Origin: Planctomycetota bacterium | Lineage (GTDB): Bacteria > Planctomycetota > Planctomycetia > Pirellulales > Pirellulaceae | Direction: 5' to 3' | DNA: 40,797 bases | Assembly: GCA_029259935.1 (NCBI GenBank) | Contig: JAJDEH010000021.1 | Coordinates: forward strand, 1-40,797 | Part shown: positions 1 through 10,145 of the stretch, in pieces | Position numbering within the stretch: the stretch's first letter is position 1 | Layout: every line of letters starts with the position of its first letter | Made by a program: the position numbers and the translations under genes | The notes under the pieces: generated by a model | Told to the model about the DNA's origin: nothing | What the model saw: the letters and a program-made list of their open reading frames with translations, nothing else | Databases searched by the model: none

Positions 1-287
1 GCACGGCCTACGACGCCGATTTGACGAAGGCGCGTGACGTGCTGACCAAGGCGGCCGAGAGCGTGCCCGACCGGCTGAGTGATCCCGCACCGGCCGTCAT
101 CTTGTTAGCCTTGGGCCCCTCGTCGATCGATTGGTCGGTACGAGTGTGGGCTCGCAACGATGACTTTGGAGCGGTCAAGCAAGCCACCATCGTGGCGGTT
201 AAAGAGGCTCTGGACGAAGCCGGGATTGGCATTCCGTTTCCGCAGATGGACGTGCACTTGGAAAAGGACGCCACCAGCGGAACCTGA
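1..287 (+). CDS. MscS-family mechanosensitive channel, C-terminal end (5' part outside window)
   Basis: The reading frame is already open at position 3 and ends with TGA at 285-287, so only about the last 94 residues are present. The visible protein has the pattern of the C-terminal cytoplasmic domain of small-conductance mechanosensitive channels: AYDADLTKARDVL, then a proline-containing link, a strand with SIDWSVRVWARNDDF, and a final GIGIPFPQMDVHL segment. In this family the channel opens under membrane tension to release solutes on hypo-osmotic shock. The pore helices lie off the left edge, so channel size and subtype cannot be judged. It converges on the DUF1501 gene, with only two bases between the two stop codons. 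The family call is fairly secure; no substrate claim can be made. Confidence 0.8.
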   Translation, partial: TAYDADLTKARDVLTKAAESVPDRLSDPAPAVILLALGPSSIDWSVRVWARNDDFGAVKQATIVAVKEALDEAGIGIPFPQMDVHLEKDATSGT

Positions 288-289
288 TG

Positions 290-1759
290 TTAGGCAATGA
301 TCTCGGTGATCGGTTTGCCGTGGTCGATATCCAGCCGCTTGCGGCCGGGAATTTCCAACTTCCGCGAGTCGAGGCCCAATTGTCGTAGGATCGTGGCGTG
401 AATGTCGGTCACGTAGTGGCGGTTTTCTTCGGCGTGAAATCCGATGCCGTCGGTTGTTCCGTGAGCGATGCCCCCTTTTATACCGCCGCCCGCCATCCAC
501 ACCGAGAAACCGTAAGGATGATGGTCGCGGCCGTCGGTGCCTTGGGAAGCGGGCGTCCGACCGAACTCACTGGCAAAGATCACGATGGTGGAATCGAGCA
601 GCCCGCGTTGTTTTAGATCCTTCAGCAATCCAGCCACCGGCTTGTCGACCGCTTTGAAGTTGCGCTGGTGATTGGCCTTCAAACCGCCGTGCGCGTCCCA
701 CGCTCCCGCTCCACCCGCGCCATGCTGCACCTGCACGAATCGCACACCGCGTTCGATGAACCGCCGCGTCGCCAGCATCTGCGATCCAAAGCCGCGCGTG
801 GCCGGATCGTTCAAGCCGTACAGCTCCTGCGTCACCGCCGTTTCATCGCTGAAGGTTAGCGATTCGGGAACCGAGGTTTGCATGCGGAAGGCCAACTCGT
901 AGGCTTTGATCCGCGCGGCGAGCGCGGGGTCGTTCGGATACTCGACCGACCGAAGCTTGTTCAAGCCGCCAACCAGATCAAATCCAAGCTGCTGCTCTTC
1001 GCGGCTTACTCCGCCGGCGGGCTTGCCGAAGTCGAGCGGATTCTTGGGGTCGATGCGAATCGGTACGGCGTCATGAGCCGGTCCCAGGTAGTGCCCGTCC
1101 TTGGCGTTCCAATATTCGCGACGGCCCATGGAAATGAACTGCGGCAGATTTTCGTTCAGCGTTCCCAAGCCGTAATTCACCCAAGCACCCAGTGTTGGAA
1201 ATTCGCCGTCCAACATGTGGCGGCCCGAATGAAATTGAGTCTGGGCACCGTGGTTGTCGTCGGTAGTCCACATCGATCGCACGACCGCGATGTCGTCGAT
1301 GCAACTGCCGATGTTCGGAACCCAATCACTTAGTTCAATGCCGCTTTCACCGTAATTTCGATAGCCGATTTGCAATGGATAGAGCTTGTGACGCAACGTG
1401 ACATTGAACGCGACCTCGCGTCGATTGAGCCGTTCGGGATCCTGCGTGTCGGCATACGGCGTTTTGAGAATCGACTTGCCGGCGTACTTCGTAACCTCGG
1501 GCTTGGGATCGAACGACTCCAGATGCGACACACCGCCGTTCATAAACAGCCAAATGACGCTCTTGGCCCGGGGTTTGAAATGGGGCTGGCCCGTGGGCGG
1601 CTGCCAAGCCGCGGTTTCATTGCCGCGAACGATGCCATCCTCGGCAAGCATCGCGCCCAGCGCCAAGCCGGTGAAGCCCATGCCCACATCGGAAAGGAAC
1701 GCGCGGCGCGACCCGGGAGACGCGGGATGGCAACGAGTACATGACTTCGGGTTGTTCAT
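290..1759 (-). CDS. DUF1501 family protein, Tat-exported
   Basis: A 489-residue protein starting at an ATG preceded by GGGGAGA. The N-terminus carries a twin-arginine signal ([19 protein letters not shown]), so export by Tat in folded form is expected. The body matches DUF1501, a family with an alkaline-phosphatase/sulfatase-like fold that is very abundant in Planctomycetota. Visible family signatures are [20 protein letters not shown] near residue 70, [21 protein letters not shown], and the C-terminal [11 protein letters not shown] followed by [23 protein letters not shown] motif at residues 7-11 precedes the Tat region; it is a haem-c consensus, but its position before the signal makes haem attachment doubtful. 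The DUF1549/DUF1553 gene lies 13 bp upstream on the same strand, the standard partner in this phylum. The biochemical substrate is unknown; sulfated polysaccharide breakdown is often suggested but not established. Confidence 0.9.
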   Translation of the reverse strand: MNNPKSCTRCHPASPGSRRAFLSDVGMGFTGLALGAMLAEDGIVRGNETAAWQPPTGQPHFKPRAKSVIWLFMNGGVSHLESFDPKPEVTKYAGKSILKTPYADTQDPERLNRREVAFNVTLRHKLYPLQIGYRNYGESGIELSDWVPNIGSCIDDIAVVRSMWTTDDNHGAQTQFHSGRHMLDGEFPTLGAWVNYGLGTLNENLPQFISMGRREYWNAKDGHYLGPAHDAVPIRIDPKNPLDFGKPAGGVSREEQQLGFDLVGGLNKLRSVEYPNDPALAARIKAYELAFRMQTSVPESLTFSDETAVTQELYGLNDPATRGFGSQMLATRRFIERGVRFVQVQHGAGGAGAWDAHGGLKANHQRNFKAVDKPVAGLLKDLKQRGLLDSTIVIFASEFGRTPASQGTDGRDHHPYGFSVWMAGGGIKGGIAHGTTDGIGFHAEENRHYVTDIHATILRQLGLDSRKLEIPGRKRLDIDHGKPITEIIA

Positions 1760-1772
1760 ATCGGTCTCCCCA

Positions 1773-4700
1773 TCAGCGGATTGTCACGAAATCATTGTGG
1801 TTTAGCAACGCTTGAATTACCGCGACGCGGGCCTGTGCCGCCGGGTCGGGCCGCTTGTTGGTCTGTGCGGCGGCCGTCAGCTTCGGCAAGAGCTCGGTGA
1901 CAAGTTTTTGCTCCGCTGCCGAAGGCTCGGTGGAAAGGACGGTCACGAATGCCGTTCGAATGAAGTCGCCGTCCGAAGCGGATGGACTGGCGGCCTCGAT
2001 CCGCGCGGCGATCTTCCCAGCCATCGTGGCGACCAAGGAACTGTTTTCCAGCGCCAGCGCCTGCTGCGGCACAATACTCTCGGCCCGTCGATAGCAGTCG
2101 AGCACGCTGGCGTCGTCGAACATCGACAGAAACTTCTGATGGTCGTTGTGCGAGTGCACGAAGTACAGGCTGCGGCGGCGCGAGTCCTGCTTGACGGGGA
2201 TCGACGGCCCGCCCAGCGACACATTAAGTTCTCCCGCCAGATGCAACACACTGTCGCGGATGATCTGAGCTTCCATGCGGACCGGGTTCATTCGCCAGTA
2301 GAGATGATTATCGGGGTCGGCGGCCACGGTCTTCTCGTCCGCGCCGGCCGACGATGACGACAGCCGGTACGCCTGCGAGGTGACGATCAGCCGGTGGATG
2401 TGCTTCATGCTCCAGTTGTGCTCGACAAGTTCCACGGCCAGCCAGTCGAGCAACTCGGGATGCGTGGGCGGAGTCCCCTTGCGTCCAAAATCAAAAACGG
2501 TCGGCACCAGCGGCTGGCCCATATGCCGCATCCAAATGTGATTCACCGCAACGCGTGCCGGCAGCGGATGCCGCGGATCGGTCAGCCATTTGGCAAACGC
2601 CGTTCGCCGGCCACTGCTGGTGGCGGGAAACGGCTTGCCGGCGTTGCGATTCTGATAGTCTTCCTTGGTTTTCAACGCGCCTGGCAGCGGTGTGTATTTT
2701 TCGCTGGGCGTTTCGATCGCTTTGCGAGCTTTGTCCAGAGCGGTCTTCGCGGCGGCCAATTTCTTCTCTGCGTCCGCCTTCTTATTGGCGGCCACTTGCA
2801 GCAGGGCCAGTGAGGCGCGAGTGTGTTCTTCATCGGCACGGGCCGCGGCGAGAACTCGTTCTGATCGCGCCGCCGCCGCGGTCAATTTCTTTGTCTCTTC
2901 AGCTTCCGGATGCCGAAATCGTCCTTGATCGGCCTGGGCCCGCGCTTCCACGGAAGCCAATTGGGCTTTCGACGTGGCCAGTGTCTTCTCGGCAAGAGCG
3001 ACGCCAAGCCGAGCTTGATCGGTGGACGGAGGCGCGGCCGCCGCTGTGTTGGGTGCCGGTTTGGGAGCCTCAGCCTCGACCAGTTTCAGTTCGGCCGGCA
3101 GTGGCTTGAGTTCGAAAGCGACAAACTCGACCTGGGCATCAAAGGCGATCAGTTCCAGATATCCGCGCTGGCGTGGCACGTTCGATGGCAGACGATAGGC
3201 GATCGAGTGCTGGCCATCGACCTGAACGTTGAGCAGCGTTCCGCGGACACGCAGCACAAGCTCATGTGGTTGATTGAGTTCCACTGGACGAGCCTGCACG
3301 GCCTGCGACGGATAAACATGGTTGCCACCCTTCTTGTACGCGATCTGCGCCTTTGAACCGCCGGCAACCGCGCTGACATAGGCCAGCAGTTCATTGCCTT
3401 CGGCGGTGACGTCGCAAGAAATGCCGACCGACTTCCATCGGTCGCCACCGGTCGGTACATACTTCACTCGGGCTTCGAAATCGGCGGGTGGGAGTTGCTT
3501 GAGTCGCACCGCGGCGCGGCTGGCCCCGGTTTGCGATTGGATCAAGCGGCCGTTTTCGTAACGCCATTTTCCCGTTAGCTGCTCCCACACTGCGGGTTTG
3601 GCCGCTGAGAAATCCTCACGCACAAGCAGGTCTTCAGAACCAGTAGAATTCGACGTTGAGACGGTGCTCCCTTTTTCGGGCGATGGGTTCTCGGCGGGAG
3701 ATTTCTTGGCGACGGCCTCGGATTCGGCAAGCTTCTTTTTCGCCGCCTCGATGGCCTTGCGAGCAGCAGCGATTTTTTCTTTCGCGGCTTGGCGGTGCGA
3801 TTCGATCGCCAGTGTCCGCAGACCTGGATGCGTCGCTTCGATCGGCAACGCCACCGGTTCAATCTTCAGTTTCAGATCGTCCGCCGCGAGGAATGCGGGA
3901 ACAGCCGGTTCGATGACCCGGCTCTTGTCCGGATTGCGATCGTCGCCCCGCACGTGCAGGTAGGTCTTGACCGCCAGATTCGCATCAAACGCGCGGGGAA
4001 TTCCGTCCTTTTCAAAGTCGATCTGGCCGGAAGCCATTTCGGCGCGGATTTGATACGGTTCAAAGATGGCTCGCATCTGGTAGTACTCAACCTGCGAAAG
4101 CGGATCATATTTATGATCGTGGCACTTCGCACAGTTAAACGTTAGCCCCAGCATCGCCTTCGCGGAGTGCTCGATCGTTTCGTCCAGCCAAGTAGTCCGA
4201 TTGAAGATGAAGTACTGTCGCGCCAGAAAACCGGTTGCCCGTAATCGATCCAGGTCGTTGGGATAAAGCTCGTCGGCCGCCAGCATCTCGCGCAACATTT
4301 GGTCGTAGCCCTTGTCCGCGTTGACCGATTCGATGATCCAGTCGCGCCAGTGCCAGATGTGCTTTTGCGAACGGCGCACCTCGGCACCTAACCCCCACCA
4401 GTCGCTATAGCGCCAGATATCCATCCAGTGCCGTCCCCAGCGCTGTCCGTATTGGGGGCTGTCGAGCAACCGCGTGACAACTTTATCATGAGCATCCGCC
4501 GACTGATCGGCCACGAATGCATCCAGTTCTTCAACCGTGGGCGGCAGTCCGATCAGATCGAGCGAAACACGCCGCAGCCAAACTCGCTTGTCCGCCGACG
4601 ATTGCGGCGAGAGGCCCCGCCGGTGAAGCTCGTTGACGATGAAAGCGTCGATCGGATTTTGCTTCCATCGCGCCGCCGACACGTCCGGAACCGCGGGACG

Positions 4701-5126
4701 CTGGGGAGTTTTAAACGCCCAGTGATCGCGAGGATCCTGTTCAGGCCGTTCATCGGCGGGAGCCGTCGCGTTCTGCTCAATCCACGTTTTCAGTGCGGCA
4801 ATCTGAGCCGATGTCAGCGGCTCGCCTTCCGGCGGCATGCGTTCGCCTTCGTCCTCGGCCAGCACGCGTTCCAGCAGCAAGCTCGCTGCGGCGTCACCCG
4901 GTTGAATCACGGCTCCACTGTCGCCGCCTTTGATCGCCAGAGCGGCCGTATCGAGACGCAGGCCGCCTTCCTGCTTCAAAACGCCGTGGCAGGCCACGCA
5001 TCGCTCGACAAACACCGGTTTGACGCGTTTCAGATAATCAACCCGATCATCCGCCGCGTGACCGACGTCCGGCAACAACCCCGCGCCGCCGCAAACGGTA
5101 ACCACAAGCAGCCATCGAATCATCAT
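1773..5126 (-). CDS. DUF1549/DUF1553 protein with planctomycete-type cytochrome c domain
   Basis: About 1117 residues. I start at the ATG at 5126 (MMIRWLLVV), which begins the signal peptide and follows GGGATAGTA; a GTG at 5141 is in frame. Domain order: signal peptide, a PSCyt1-like domain with one haem-c motif (CVACH, about residues 43-47) and the distal MPPEGEPL segment, DUF1549 ([11 protein letters not shown] through [13 protein letters not shown], about 140-350), a LamG/DUF1080-like beta-sandwich (about 500-660), an Ala/Lys/Glu-rich coiled coil (about 690-800), and DUF1553 ([20 protein letters not shown] onward, about 840-1090). [13 protein letters not shown] adds a second CxxCH. The protein should be periplasmic. 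It forms an operon with the DUF1501 gene 13 bp downstream. Proteins of this kind are presumed to couple oxidation or polymer breakdown to electron transfer, but the reaction is unknown. Confidence 0.9.
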   Translation of the reverse strand: MMIRWLLVVTVCGGAGLLPDVGHAADDRVDYLKRVKPVFVERCVACHGVLKQEGGLRLDTAALAIKGGDSGAVIQPGDAAASLLLERVLAEDEGERMPPEGEPLTSAQIAALKTWIEQNATAPADERPEQDPRDHWAFKTPQRPAVPDVSAARWKQNPIDAFIVNELHRRGLSPQSSADKRVWLRRVSLDLIGLPPTVEELDAFVADQSADAHDKVVTRLLDSPQYGQRWGRHWMDIWRYSDWWGLGAEVRRSQKHIWHWRDWIIESVNADKGYDQMLREMLAADELYPNDLDRLRATGFLARQYFIFNRTTWLDETIEHSAKAMLGLTFNCAKCHDHKYDPLSQVEYYQMRAIFEPYQIRAEMASGQIDFEKDGIPRAFDANLAVKTYLHVRGDDRNPDKSRVIEPAVPAFLAADDLKLKIEPVALPIEATHPGLRTLAIESHRQAAKEKIAAARKAIEAAKKKLAESEAVAKKSPAENPSPEKGSTVSTSNSTGSEDLLVREDFSAAKPAVWEQLTGKWRYENGRLIQSQTGASRAAVRLKQLPPADFEARVKYVPTGGDRWKSVGISCDVTAEGNELLAYVSAVAGGSKAQIAYKKGGNHVYPSQAVQARPVELNQPHELVLRVRGTLLNVQVDGQHSIAYRLPSNVPRQRGYLELIAFDAQVEFVAFELKPLPAELKLVEAEAPKPAPNTAAAAPPSTDQARLGVALAEKTLATSKAQLASVEARAQADQGRFRHPEAEETKKLTAAAARSERVLAAARADEEHTRASLALLQVAANKKADAEKKLAAAKTALDKARKAIETPSEKYTPLPGALKTKEDYQNRNAGKPFPATSSGRRTAFAKWLTDPRHPLPARVAVNHIWMRHMGQPLVPTVFDFGRKGTPPTHPELLDWLAVELVEHNWSMKHIHRLIVTSQAYRLSSSSAGADEKTVAADPDNHLYWRMNPVRMEAQIIRDSVLHLAGELNVSLGGPSIPVKQDSRRRSLYFVHSHNDHQKFLSMFDDASVLDCYRRAESIVPQQALALENSSLVATMAGKIAARIEAASPSASDGDFIRTAFVTVLSTEPSAAEQKLVTELLPKLTAAAQTNKRPDPAAQARVAVIQALLNHNDFVTIR

Positions 5127-5225
5127 TACTATCCCATTCACTTCAGGTTGTGTCCCGGCGATTGGATAGTCGTTGATCGCTCCGCGATCAGAACGTCCGG
5201 ATTATGGCGACCCACGACCGGAGCG

Positions 5226-6575
5226 TCATTTTTCGTCAGGCTTTTCTTTAGTCGACTTATCCTTCGCCGGATCCACTTTAGTCGGTTTTTCCTCCGCCGG
5301 CTCCACTTTTTCGGGTTTGTACTCGTGATCGCGCTTATTCAAGACCGTGGCTTTGACGATCTTATCGGGAGTGGGCAACGATTGATGGCCTGGACTACGC
5401 CGTTTGATTTTGGCCAGCACATCCATGCCTTCCACGATACGCCCAAAAACCGTGTGGTGGCCCTTTCTTCGACCGGTTTTTGGTAGCTCAGCCAACTCGG
5501 CTTTCAATTCTTCCTCCGTTACACCATCCAAGTGCCCGGTCCGTCGAAACGTCAAGAACAACTGAGACCCACCCGTGTCGCGTCCCGAGTGGGCCATGCT
5601 GAGCGTCCCTCGAAAGTGTTTTCGGGCTCCCTCCTTGTAGCACTCGCAGGGAATTCGATAGCCCGGTCCGCCAGATCCGTCACCAACGGGGCAACCAGTC
5701 TGAGCCATGAACCCGGGGAGTACTCGATGAAAGGTACGGCCATCGTAGAAACCATCCTCGACAAGGCTGACAAAATTGCCGACCGTATCGGGTGCTTCGT
5801 TTTCAAACAACTCCACAACCACGTCACCCTTGGTGGTTTCTATCTTCACGCGAGGCAGCTTCGCGTCTCCTTCGGCTTTGGCTTCGGCCTGGCGCAGTTT
5901 CGCTTCCCGCGTCCACCGCTGCTTGGCGTCCGGAACGTCTTCCAGATAGGCGCTGCCTTCCTCGTCAAGGGACTTCGCTTCCTCGGCCTTTTTCAGCAAG
6001 TCCTCGGCGGTCTCGAATTGGTCCATGCAATACGCGGCCTTGCCGGCCAGATTGTATAGCAGCTTGTCATCACAACCGTTGTCCAGCAGCACTTGAGCCG
6101 TTTCCATCGCGGAGTCAAACTGATCGCGTCGAACGTCATTCGCGGCCAGCCCGATCAGCACGCGGGTCACTTGGCGATCTTCGCCTGGCTTCTCTTTGTA
6201 AACCGCAAGGGCGGCGTCGCGCAGGTCCGCCAGTGTTTGATTCGCCTTTGCGACTAACTCTATATATTCCTGTTTTGCCTTTTCGAGGTCACCCCCCTGC
6301 GCGAACCTCAGTTTGCCAATGGCGCTCTTGAGCTCTTCGTCAACTTCTTTCCACTGGGCACGCAGTTCGCTGTATTGTTCGGACGCGCTCAGCGGCTTGT
6401 CTTCCGAAGCCGGTTTTTTATCATCCGACTTCTCATCGCTGGAATCGGCGGCCTTTTTCTTTTTGGCCGGCTCTGATTTGTCCTTCTTACCACCTGGACC
6501 TTGGGCCGGCGCGGCAAGTGGATCCAACAGCAACATCAAAACCGTAAACGGAACAACCCAGATAGCGAATCTCAT
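5226..6575 (-). CDS. Secreted cyclophilin-type peptidyl-prolyl isomerase, first of three tandem copies
   Basis: 449 residues from the ATG at 6575, chosen because GGAG lies eight bases upstream and the signal peptide (MRFAIWVVPFTVLMLLL) begins there; a TTG further upstream is less likely. After the signal comes a Lys/Asp/Ser/Glu-rich linker (about 25-65), a helical TPR-like region (about 70-240), then the cyclophilin domain (about 245-420) and a charged Lys/Glu/Pro tail. Catalytic signatures are TFHRVLPGFMAQTG and MAHSGRDTGGSQLFLTF, keeping the arginine, Phe-Met pair and glutamine used for proline isomerisation. A roughly 20-residue insertion rich in Glu, Leu and Lys (TEEELKAELAELP) separates GHLDG from HHTVFGRI and is absent from the other two copies. 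Likely a periplasmic foldase. The next two genes upstream on this strand are paralogs. Confidence 0.9.
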   Translation of the reverse strand: MRFAIWVVPFTVLMLLLDPLAAPAQGPGGKKDKSEPAKKKKAADSSDEKSDDKKPASEDKPLSASEQYSELRAQWKEVDEELKSAIGKLRFAQGGDLEKAKQEYIELVAKANQTLADLRDAALAVYKEKPGEDRQVTRVLIGLAANDVRRDQFDSAMETAQVLLDNGCDDKLLYNLAGKAAYCMDQFETAEDLLKKAEEAKSLDEEGSAYLEDVPDAKQRWTREAKLRQAEAKAEGDAKLPRVKIETTKGDVVVELFENEAPDTVGNFVSLVEDGFYDGRTFHRVLPGFMAQTGCPVGDGSGGPGYRIPCECYKEGARKHFRGTLSMAHSGRDTGGSQLFLTFRRTGHLDGVTEEELKAELAELPKTGRRKGHHTVFGRIVEGMDVLAKIKRRSPGHQSLPTPDKIVKATVLNKRDHEYKPEKVEPAEEKPTKVDPAKDKSTKEKPDEK

Positions 6576-6739
6576 TATTTTTCTCCAGTCGCGCTTGCCC
6601 GACGTAAGTGTCAAGCCTTCGAGGATAGAGTTCGAGCGGCTTGTTGAAAAGGCAGGCGGCCGAATTCTTTCGGGTCGAACTTGTGCCCGGGCATCATTCC
6701 AAGGGCGGGATTCAAACTGGGGGGTTGCGGAAGGCAGAA

Positions 6740-7843
6740 TTATTCTACCTTGGTGGGAATGTATTCGTGATCGCGAATGCGAATTACCTCGGCGGTGAGG
6801 ATCTTGTCGGGCTCGACTTCGCCGGCTGAGGAGGGATCGATGCGTTGCAGCCTGCCCAACACATCCATGCCTTTGACAATGCGGCCGAACGCGGTGTGGT
6901 TTCCGTCTAGATGGGCGGTGGGCAAAAACGTGATAAAGAACTGCGAACCGCCTGTATTCTTACCGGCGTGGGCCATGCTGAGCGTTCCGCGAAAGTGTTT
7001 GCGGTGATTGTCCTGATGGCATTCACAAAAAATTTGGTAACCAGGTCCGCCCCGTCCGTTTCCGTCGGGACAGCCGCCTTGCGCCATGAAGTTGCGAAGC
7101 ACTCGGTGAAATGTCAAGTCGTCGTAAAAACCACGCTGGACCAAATGCACGAAATTGGCCACCGCTTGCGGAGCTTCGTTTTCAAACAGTTCGAGTTCGA
7201 TGACTCCTTCGGAAGTTGTCAGCTTGACCCGAGGAAGATCGTCGGCTTTGGCCTCCTGGGCGCGGATTTCGGCTTCGGCAGCCCAGTTCTTTTTAGCTTG
7301 CTCGATATTCCTAAAGTAGCGATCTCCCTTGAACGCAATGGAACCGTCCGCTGCCTTGGCGGCTTCGAAGTAGGTTTCAGCGGCTTCAAAATCATTGGTG
7401 CAATAGGCTCCGATACCCGCTAGGGCGAGAATTCCGTCCGCCTTGCAGTCATGTTGCACTAGCAGTTTGGCAGTCTTGAGAAGTTGCTCGTAGTCGTCGT
7501 TGTGGAAATCCATCATCGCGGTCGAGATGAGTGTCTTGATCACCTTCTCGTCATCGTTGGGTTTCGCCGCATAGGCAGCTCGGGCGACTTCCGCCATCAG
7601 CGGCCGCATTGTGCGCAATTCCGCGGCAGCCTCGCCGATCTGCTTCTTGATTTCAGCTTGCCGCTTGGGGTCCGCCGAGCGATACTCGTCCGCCAGCGTC
7701 TTGGCGGAGCCTTCCAACTTTCGCCACTTGTCGCGCAACTTCGTGAACTTGGCAGCCGGTGCCTCGTCGTCCGCCAACAGCAGCGCGGGAGCGGTCAGCG
7801 TGACGAAGATGCTCAGAACTGCTGGCAGGAATTTGCAGAGCAT
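6740..7843 (-). CDS. Secreted cyclophilin-type peptidyl-prolyl isomerase, second tandem copy
   Basis: 367 residues from an ATG preceded by TAGGGAG. It has a signal peptide ([24 protein letters not shown]), a helical TPR-like middle (about 30-195) containing [22 protein letters not shown], and a C-terminal cyclophilin domain (about 205-360). The catalytic region is intact: [15 protein letters not shown] and [18 protein letters not shown]. Proline isomerisation of exported proteins in the periplasm is the expected role. It lies between two paralogs on the same strand, with gaps of 164 bp toward the first copy and 49 bp toward the third. It is the plainest of the three: it lacks the charged linker of the other copies and the insertion of the first one. 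Confidence 0.9.
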   Translation of the reverse strand: MLCKFLPAVLSIFVTLTAPALLLADDEAPAAKFTKLRDKWRKLEGSAKTLADEYRSADPKRQAEIKKQIGEAAAELRTMRPLMAEVARAAYAAKPNDDEKVIKTLISTAMMDFHNDDYEQLLKTAKLLVQHDCKADGILALAGIGAYCTNDFEAAETYFEAAKAADGSIAFKGDRYFRNIEQAKKNWAAEAEIRAQEAKADDLPRVKLTTSEGVIELELFENEAPQAVANFVHLVQRGFYDDLTFHRVLRNFMAQGGCPDGNGRGGPGYQIFCECHQDNHRKHFRGTLSMAHAGKNTGGSQFFITFLPTAHLDGNHTAFGRIVKGMDVLGRLQRIDPSSAGEVEPDKILTAEVIRIRDHEYIPTKVE

Positions 7844-7892
7844 GGATTCGATACTCCCTAGAGTCTGGCCGCTTTACGAGGGCACTGTTTTC

Positions 7893-9173
7893 TTAATCTT
7901 CCACTGGTGTCGGCACGTATTTGTGCTCGCGCTTGCGGATCACGGTTGCCTTCTTGATGATATCAGGCTTTACCTTGGCATTGCGTTCCTTGGGATCGAT
8001 CCGCTGCAATTTTGCCAACACTTCATGCCCTTGAATAACGCGACCGAAAACCGTGTGCAGGCCGTCCAAGTCCCTACGTGGCAGGAATGTGATGAAAAAC
8101 TGGGAACCGCCCGTGTCGCGGCCGGAATGGGCCATGCTTAGGTAACCGCGAAAGTGCCGGCGGAAATCTGGCTTGCGGCATTCACAATAAATGTTGTATT
8201 TGGGCCCCCCTTGTCCGGTTCCATCCGGGCAACCGCCTTGCGCTATCTCGCCACCAAGCACGCGGTGAAACGTCAATCCGTCATAGAACCCCTTCTCGAC
8301 TAGGCTAATATAATTAGCGACCGTTTGCGGAGCTTCGTTTTCAAATAGCTCAACGACGATATCTCCTTGCGAGGTAGAAAGCAAAACGCGCGGCAGGTCG
8401 TCTTCCGCCGCTTCCTTGGCCAGAATCTCCTTCTCCTTCGCCCACAGTTCTTTCATCTGCCCCAACGCGCTAAGAGTCCTCCTTCCAACCTCGTCCAGGC
8501 TGCGTAGCTCCACGGCTTTCTTGAAGTGCGTTTCCGCCTGGTCAAAGTCATTCACGCGAAAGGCCGCAACTCCAGCCGCGCTGTAAATGACCCGAGCCCC
8601 GCATTCATTGTCGATCAGCAAGTTCGCCAGCTCTAATGCTTCGTCCAAGCGGTCGCGGCTGATGTCGTCGCCCAACACTTTGATCAAAAATCGAACGAGA
8701 CTAATGTCGTCGTTGGGCGTGGCGGCATACAACTTCATACCAAGATCGCGAACCTGCGGGATCAAAGCCCGCCCAACCTCGACCTCCTTGTACCACTGGG
8801 ATTCCAGGACCCCCGATTCCTCTTGATTCGCGACGATATACTTACCTTGGATCGTGCGCATCCTCTTGATGACGTCTTTCCAATCCTGCAGCTTGGCGTC
8901 GAACCGCTTGGTGAGAGCTTCGATGTCGACGTCGGGTTTAGCGACGTTGGGCTTGGCGGCGTCGGATTTGCCGGCGTCGGCCTTCGTCGCCGAATCTGGT
9001 GATTCCTTGTCGGCCGTCTTCGGCGAGCCCTTTGCCGAACCCTCCGCCTCCTTGCCCGCTTTGTTTTGCTTCTTGCTGGCAGTTTCTTTTTCCTGAGCGT
9101 GCAACGGGGAGTGGCAAGCAAGGCCTAGAATCACGGCGAAAACAGACAGATGATAAGCGACGAACTTGGTCAT
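7893..9173 (-). CDS. Secreted cyclophilin-type protein, third tandem copy, altered active-site pocket
   Basis: 426 residues from an ATG with a strong AGGAGG ten bases upstream, the best ribosome-binding site of the three paralogs, as expected for the first gene of the transcription unit. Architecture: signal peptide (residues 1-26, ending LHAQE), a low-complexity Lys/Ala/Asp/Pro/Ser linker (about 28-85) containing near-repeats of AKPDVAKPDV type, a helical TPR-like region (about 90-265), and a cyclophilin domain (about 270-420). The motif reads TFHRVLGGEIAQGG: the arginine and glutamine remain, but the Phe-Met pair that lines the proline pocket in human CypA (F60, M61) is Glu-Ile. [17 protein letters not shown] is intact. 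It may be a weaker isomerase or a binding protein. It diverges from rsmD across a short promoter region. Confidence 0.88.
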   Translation of the reverse strand: MTKFVAYHLSVFAVILGLACHSPLHAQEKETASKKQNKAGKEAEGSAKGSPKTADKESPDSATKADAGKSDAAKPNVAKPDVDIEALTKRFDAKLQDWKDVIKRMRTIQGKYIVANQEESGVLESQWYKEVEVGRALIPQVRDLGMKLYAATPNDDISLVRFLIKVLGDDISRDRLDEALELANLLIDNECGARVIYSAAGVAAFRVNDFDQAETHFKKAVELRSLDEVGRRTLSALGQMKELWAKEKEILAKEAAEDDLPRVLLSTSQGDIVVELFENEAPQTVANYISLVEKGFYDGLTFHRVLGGEIAQGGCPDGTGQGGPKYNIYCECRKPDFRRHFRGYLSMAHSGRDTGGSQFFITFLPRRDLDGLHTVFGRVIQGHEVLAKLQRIDPKERNAKVKPDIIKKATVIRKREHKYVPTPVED

Positions 9174-9204
9174 GGGTGGAAAACCTCCTGGCCTCCGCTT
9201 CTTT

Positions 9205-9234
9205 TTGAACCGGTGTTGGTAGTAACATTAGGAT
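9205..9234 (+). promoter_or_regulatory. Predicted sigma70-type promoter for rsmD
   Basis: TTGAAC at 9205-9210 and TAGGAT at 9229-9234 are separated by 18 bases. Transcription would begin near 9241, downstream of the possible GTG start at 9240, which supports the ATG at 9318 as the rsmD start. Predicted from the sequence only. Confidence 0.45.
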
Positions 9235-9317
9235 AAACCGTGCCGATTTCCCTGGAAAGAGTCCCCGTGAAATGGCACCCCACAGCCTCCGGGCGTTCCA
9301 CATCCAACGGGGTCCCC

Positions 9318-9953
9318 ATGCCAGCCAAAAGAAACCGTCGTTCGGGCGTCTCCAAAGGGAACTCCAATTTTGACCCGGCTGGGAACGCGCTGCGCGTGGT
9401 GGGCGGGCGTCTACGAGGGAGTAACATCGCATATTCGGGCGACGCGCGCACCCGTCCCATGAAGGACCGTACACGGGAGGCCCTGTTTAATCTTCTCGGT
9501 ACGGTGGTCAAGGGAACGCACGTTTACGACCTGTTTGCGGGAACTGGGGCGGTCGGACTGGAAGCCCTCAGCCGGGGCGCGGTCAGTGCTACCTTTATCG
9601 AGCAGCACGCGCCGACAGCAAAATTGCTGCGCCAAACCTTGATACGTCTGGATCAGCAGGAATGTGCGGAAACTCTTTCCACGAATGCCTTCTTTTGGGC
9701 AAAAACTTTCAAAGAAAATTTCCGCCATCCGTGGATCGCCTTTTGCTGCCCACCCTACGATCTCTATCAAACCCGCGGCGCTGAAATGGACCAATTGATT
9801 CGCACCCTCGTCGAGGCCGCGCCCGCTCCGGTGGCGGTCGTGGTGGAGGCAGAGCAAGGGTTCACGGGGGAAACGCTGCCTCAGCCAGAGAATTGGCTGA
9901 TTCGAGAGTACCGGCCCGCCGCGCTTGCTATCTACCGACCAAGCGCCGAGTAG
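9318..9953 (+). CDS. rsmD: 16S rRNA (guanine-966-N2)-methyltransferase
   Basis: 211 residues from the ATG at 9318, close to the usual length of about 190-200. A longer reading from GTG at 9240 adds 26 unconserved residues and would start at or before the predicted transcription start. RsmD transfers a methyl group from S-adenosylmethionine to G966 of 16S rRNA during 30S assembly. Signatures seen: LRVVGGRLRG near the N-terminus, TRPMKDRTREALFNLLG, and the SAM-binding motif VYDLFAGTGAVGLEALSRGA. The catalytic motif, normally DPPY or NPPY, reads CCPPYDLY, so the expected acidic or amide residue is a cysteine. It stands alone, divergent from the cyclophilin cluster. Family assignment is firm; whether the cysteine variant is fully active is open. 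Confidence 0.88.
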   Translation: MPAKRNRRSGVSKGNSNFDPAGNALRVVGGRLRGSNIAYSGDARTRPMKDRTREALFNLLGTVVKGTHVYDLFAGTGAVGLEALSRGAVSATFIEQHAPTAKLLRQTLIRLDQQECAETLSTNAFFWAKTFKENFRHPWIAFCCPPYDLYQTRGAEMDQLIRTLVEAAPAPVAVVVEAEQGFTGETLPQPENWLIREYRPAALAIYRPSAE

Positions 9954-10145
9954 CCGTTCACGGCAAATCCAAATCGATCGTCAACTTGGACTTGTCCGAA
10001 TTGGTTAACTCGGTTAGGTAGCCGAAATTATTCAAGACTCACAAATTGTTGGTCGATTCTGACAGACAATTCGTACAGCCAATAGGAAACATGGACTGCC
10101 CCGCAATCGCGAGGCCGACACTAATAGGAAATCAGGATATTCGGC

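Noticed and set aside
2700..3050. Frameshift or fusion in the DUF1549/DUF1553 gene
   Set aside because: The Ala/Lys/Glu-rich stretch is a plausible coiled-coil linker; one frame stays open through it and both flanking domains are in that frame.
4428..5486. 352-codon plus-strand frame opposite the DUF1549 and first cyclophilin genes
   Set aside because: It spans two confidently identified minus-strand genes and their gap, and its translation is Arg/Phe/His-rich without domains, typical of antisense shadows in GC-rich DNA.
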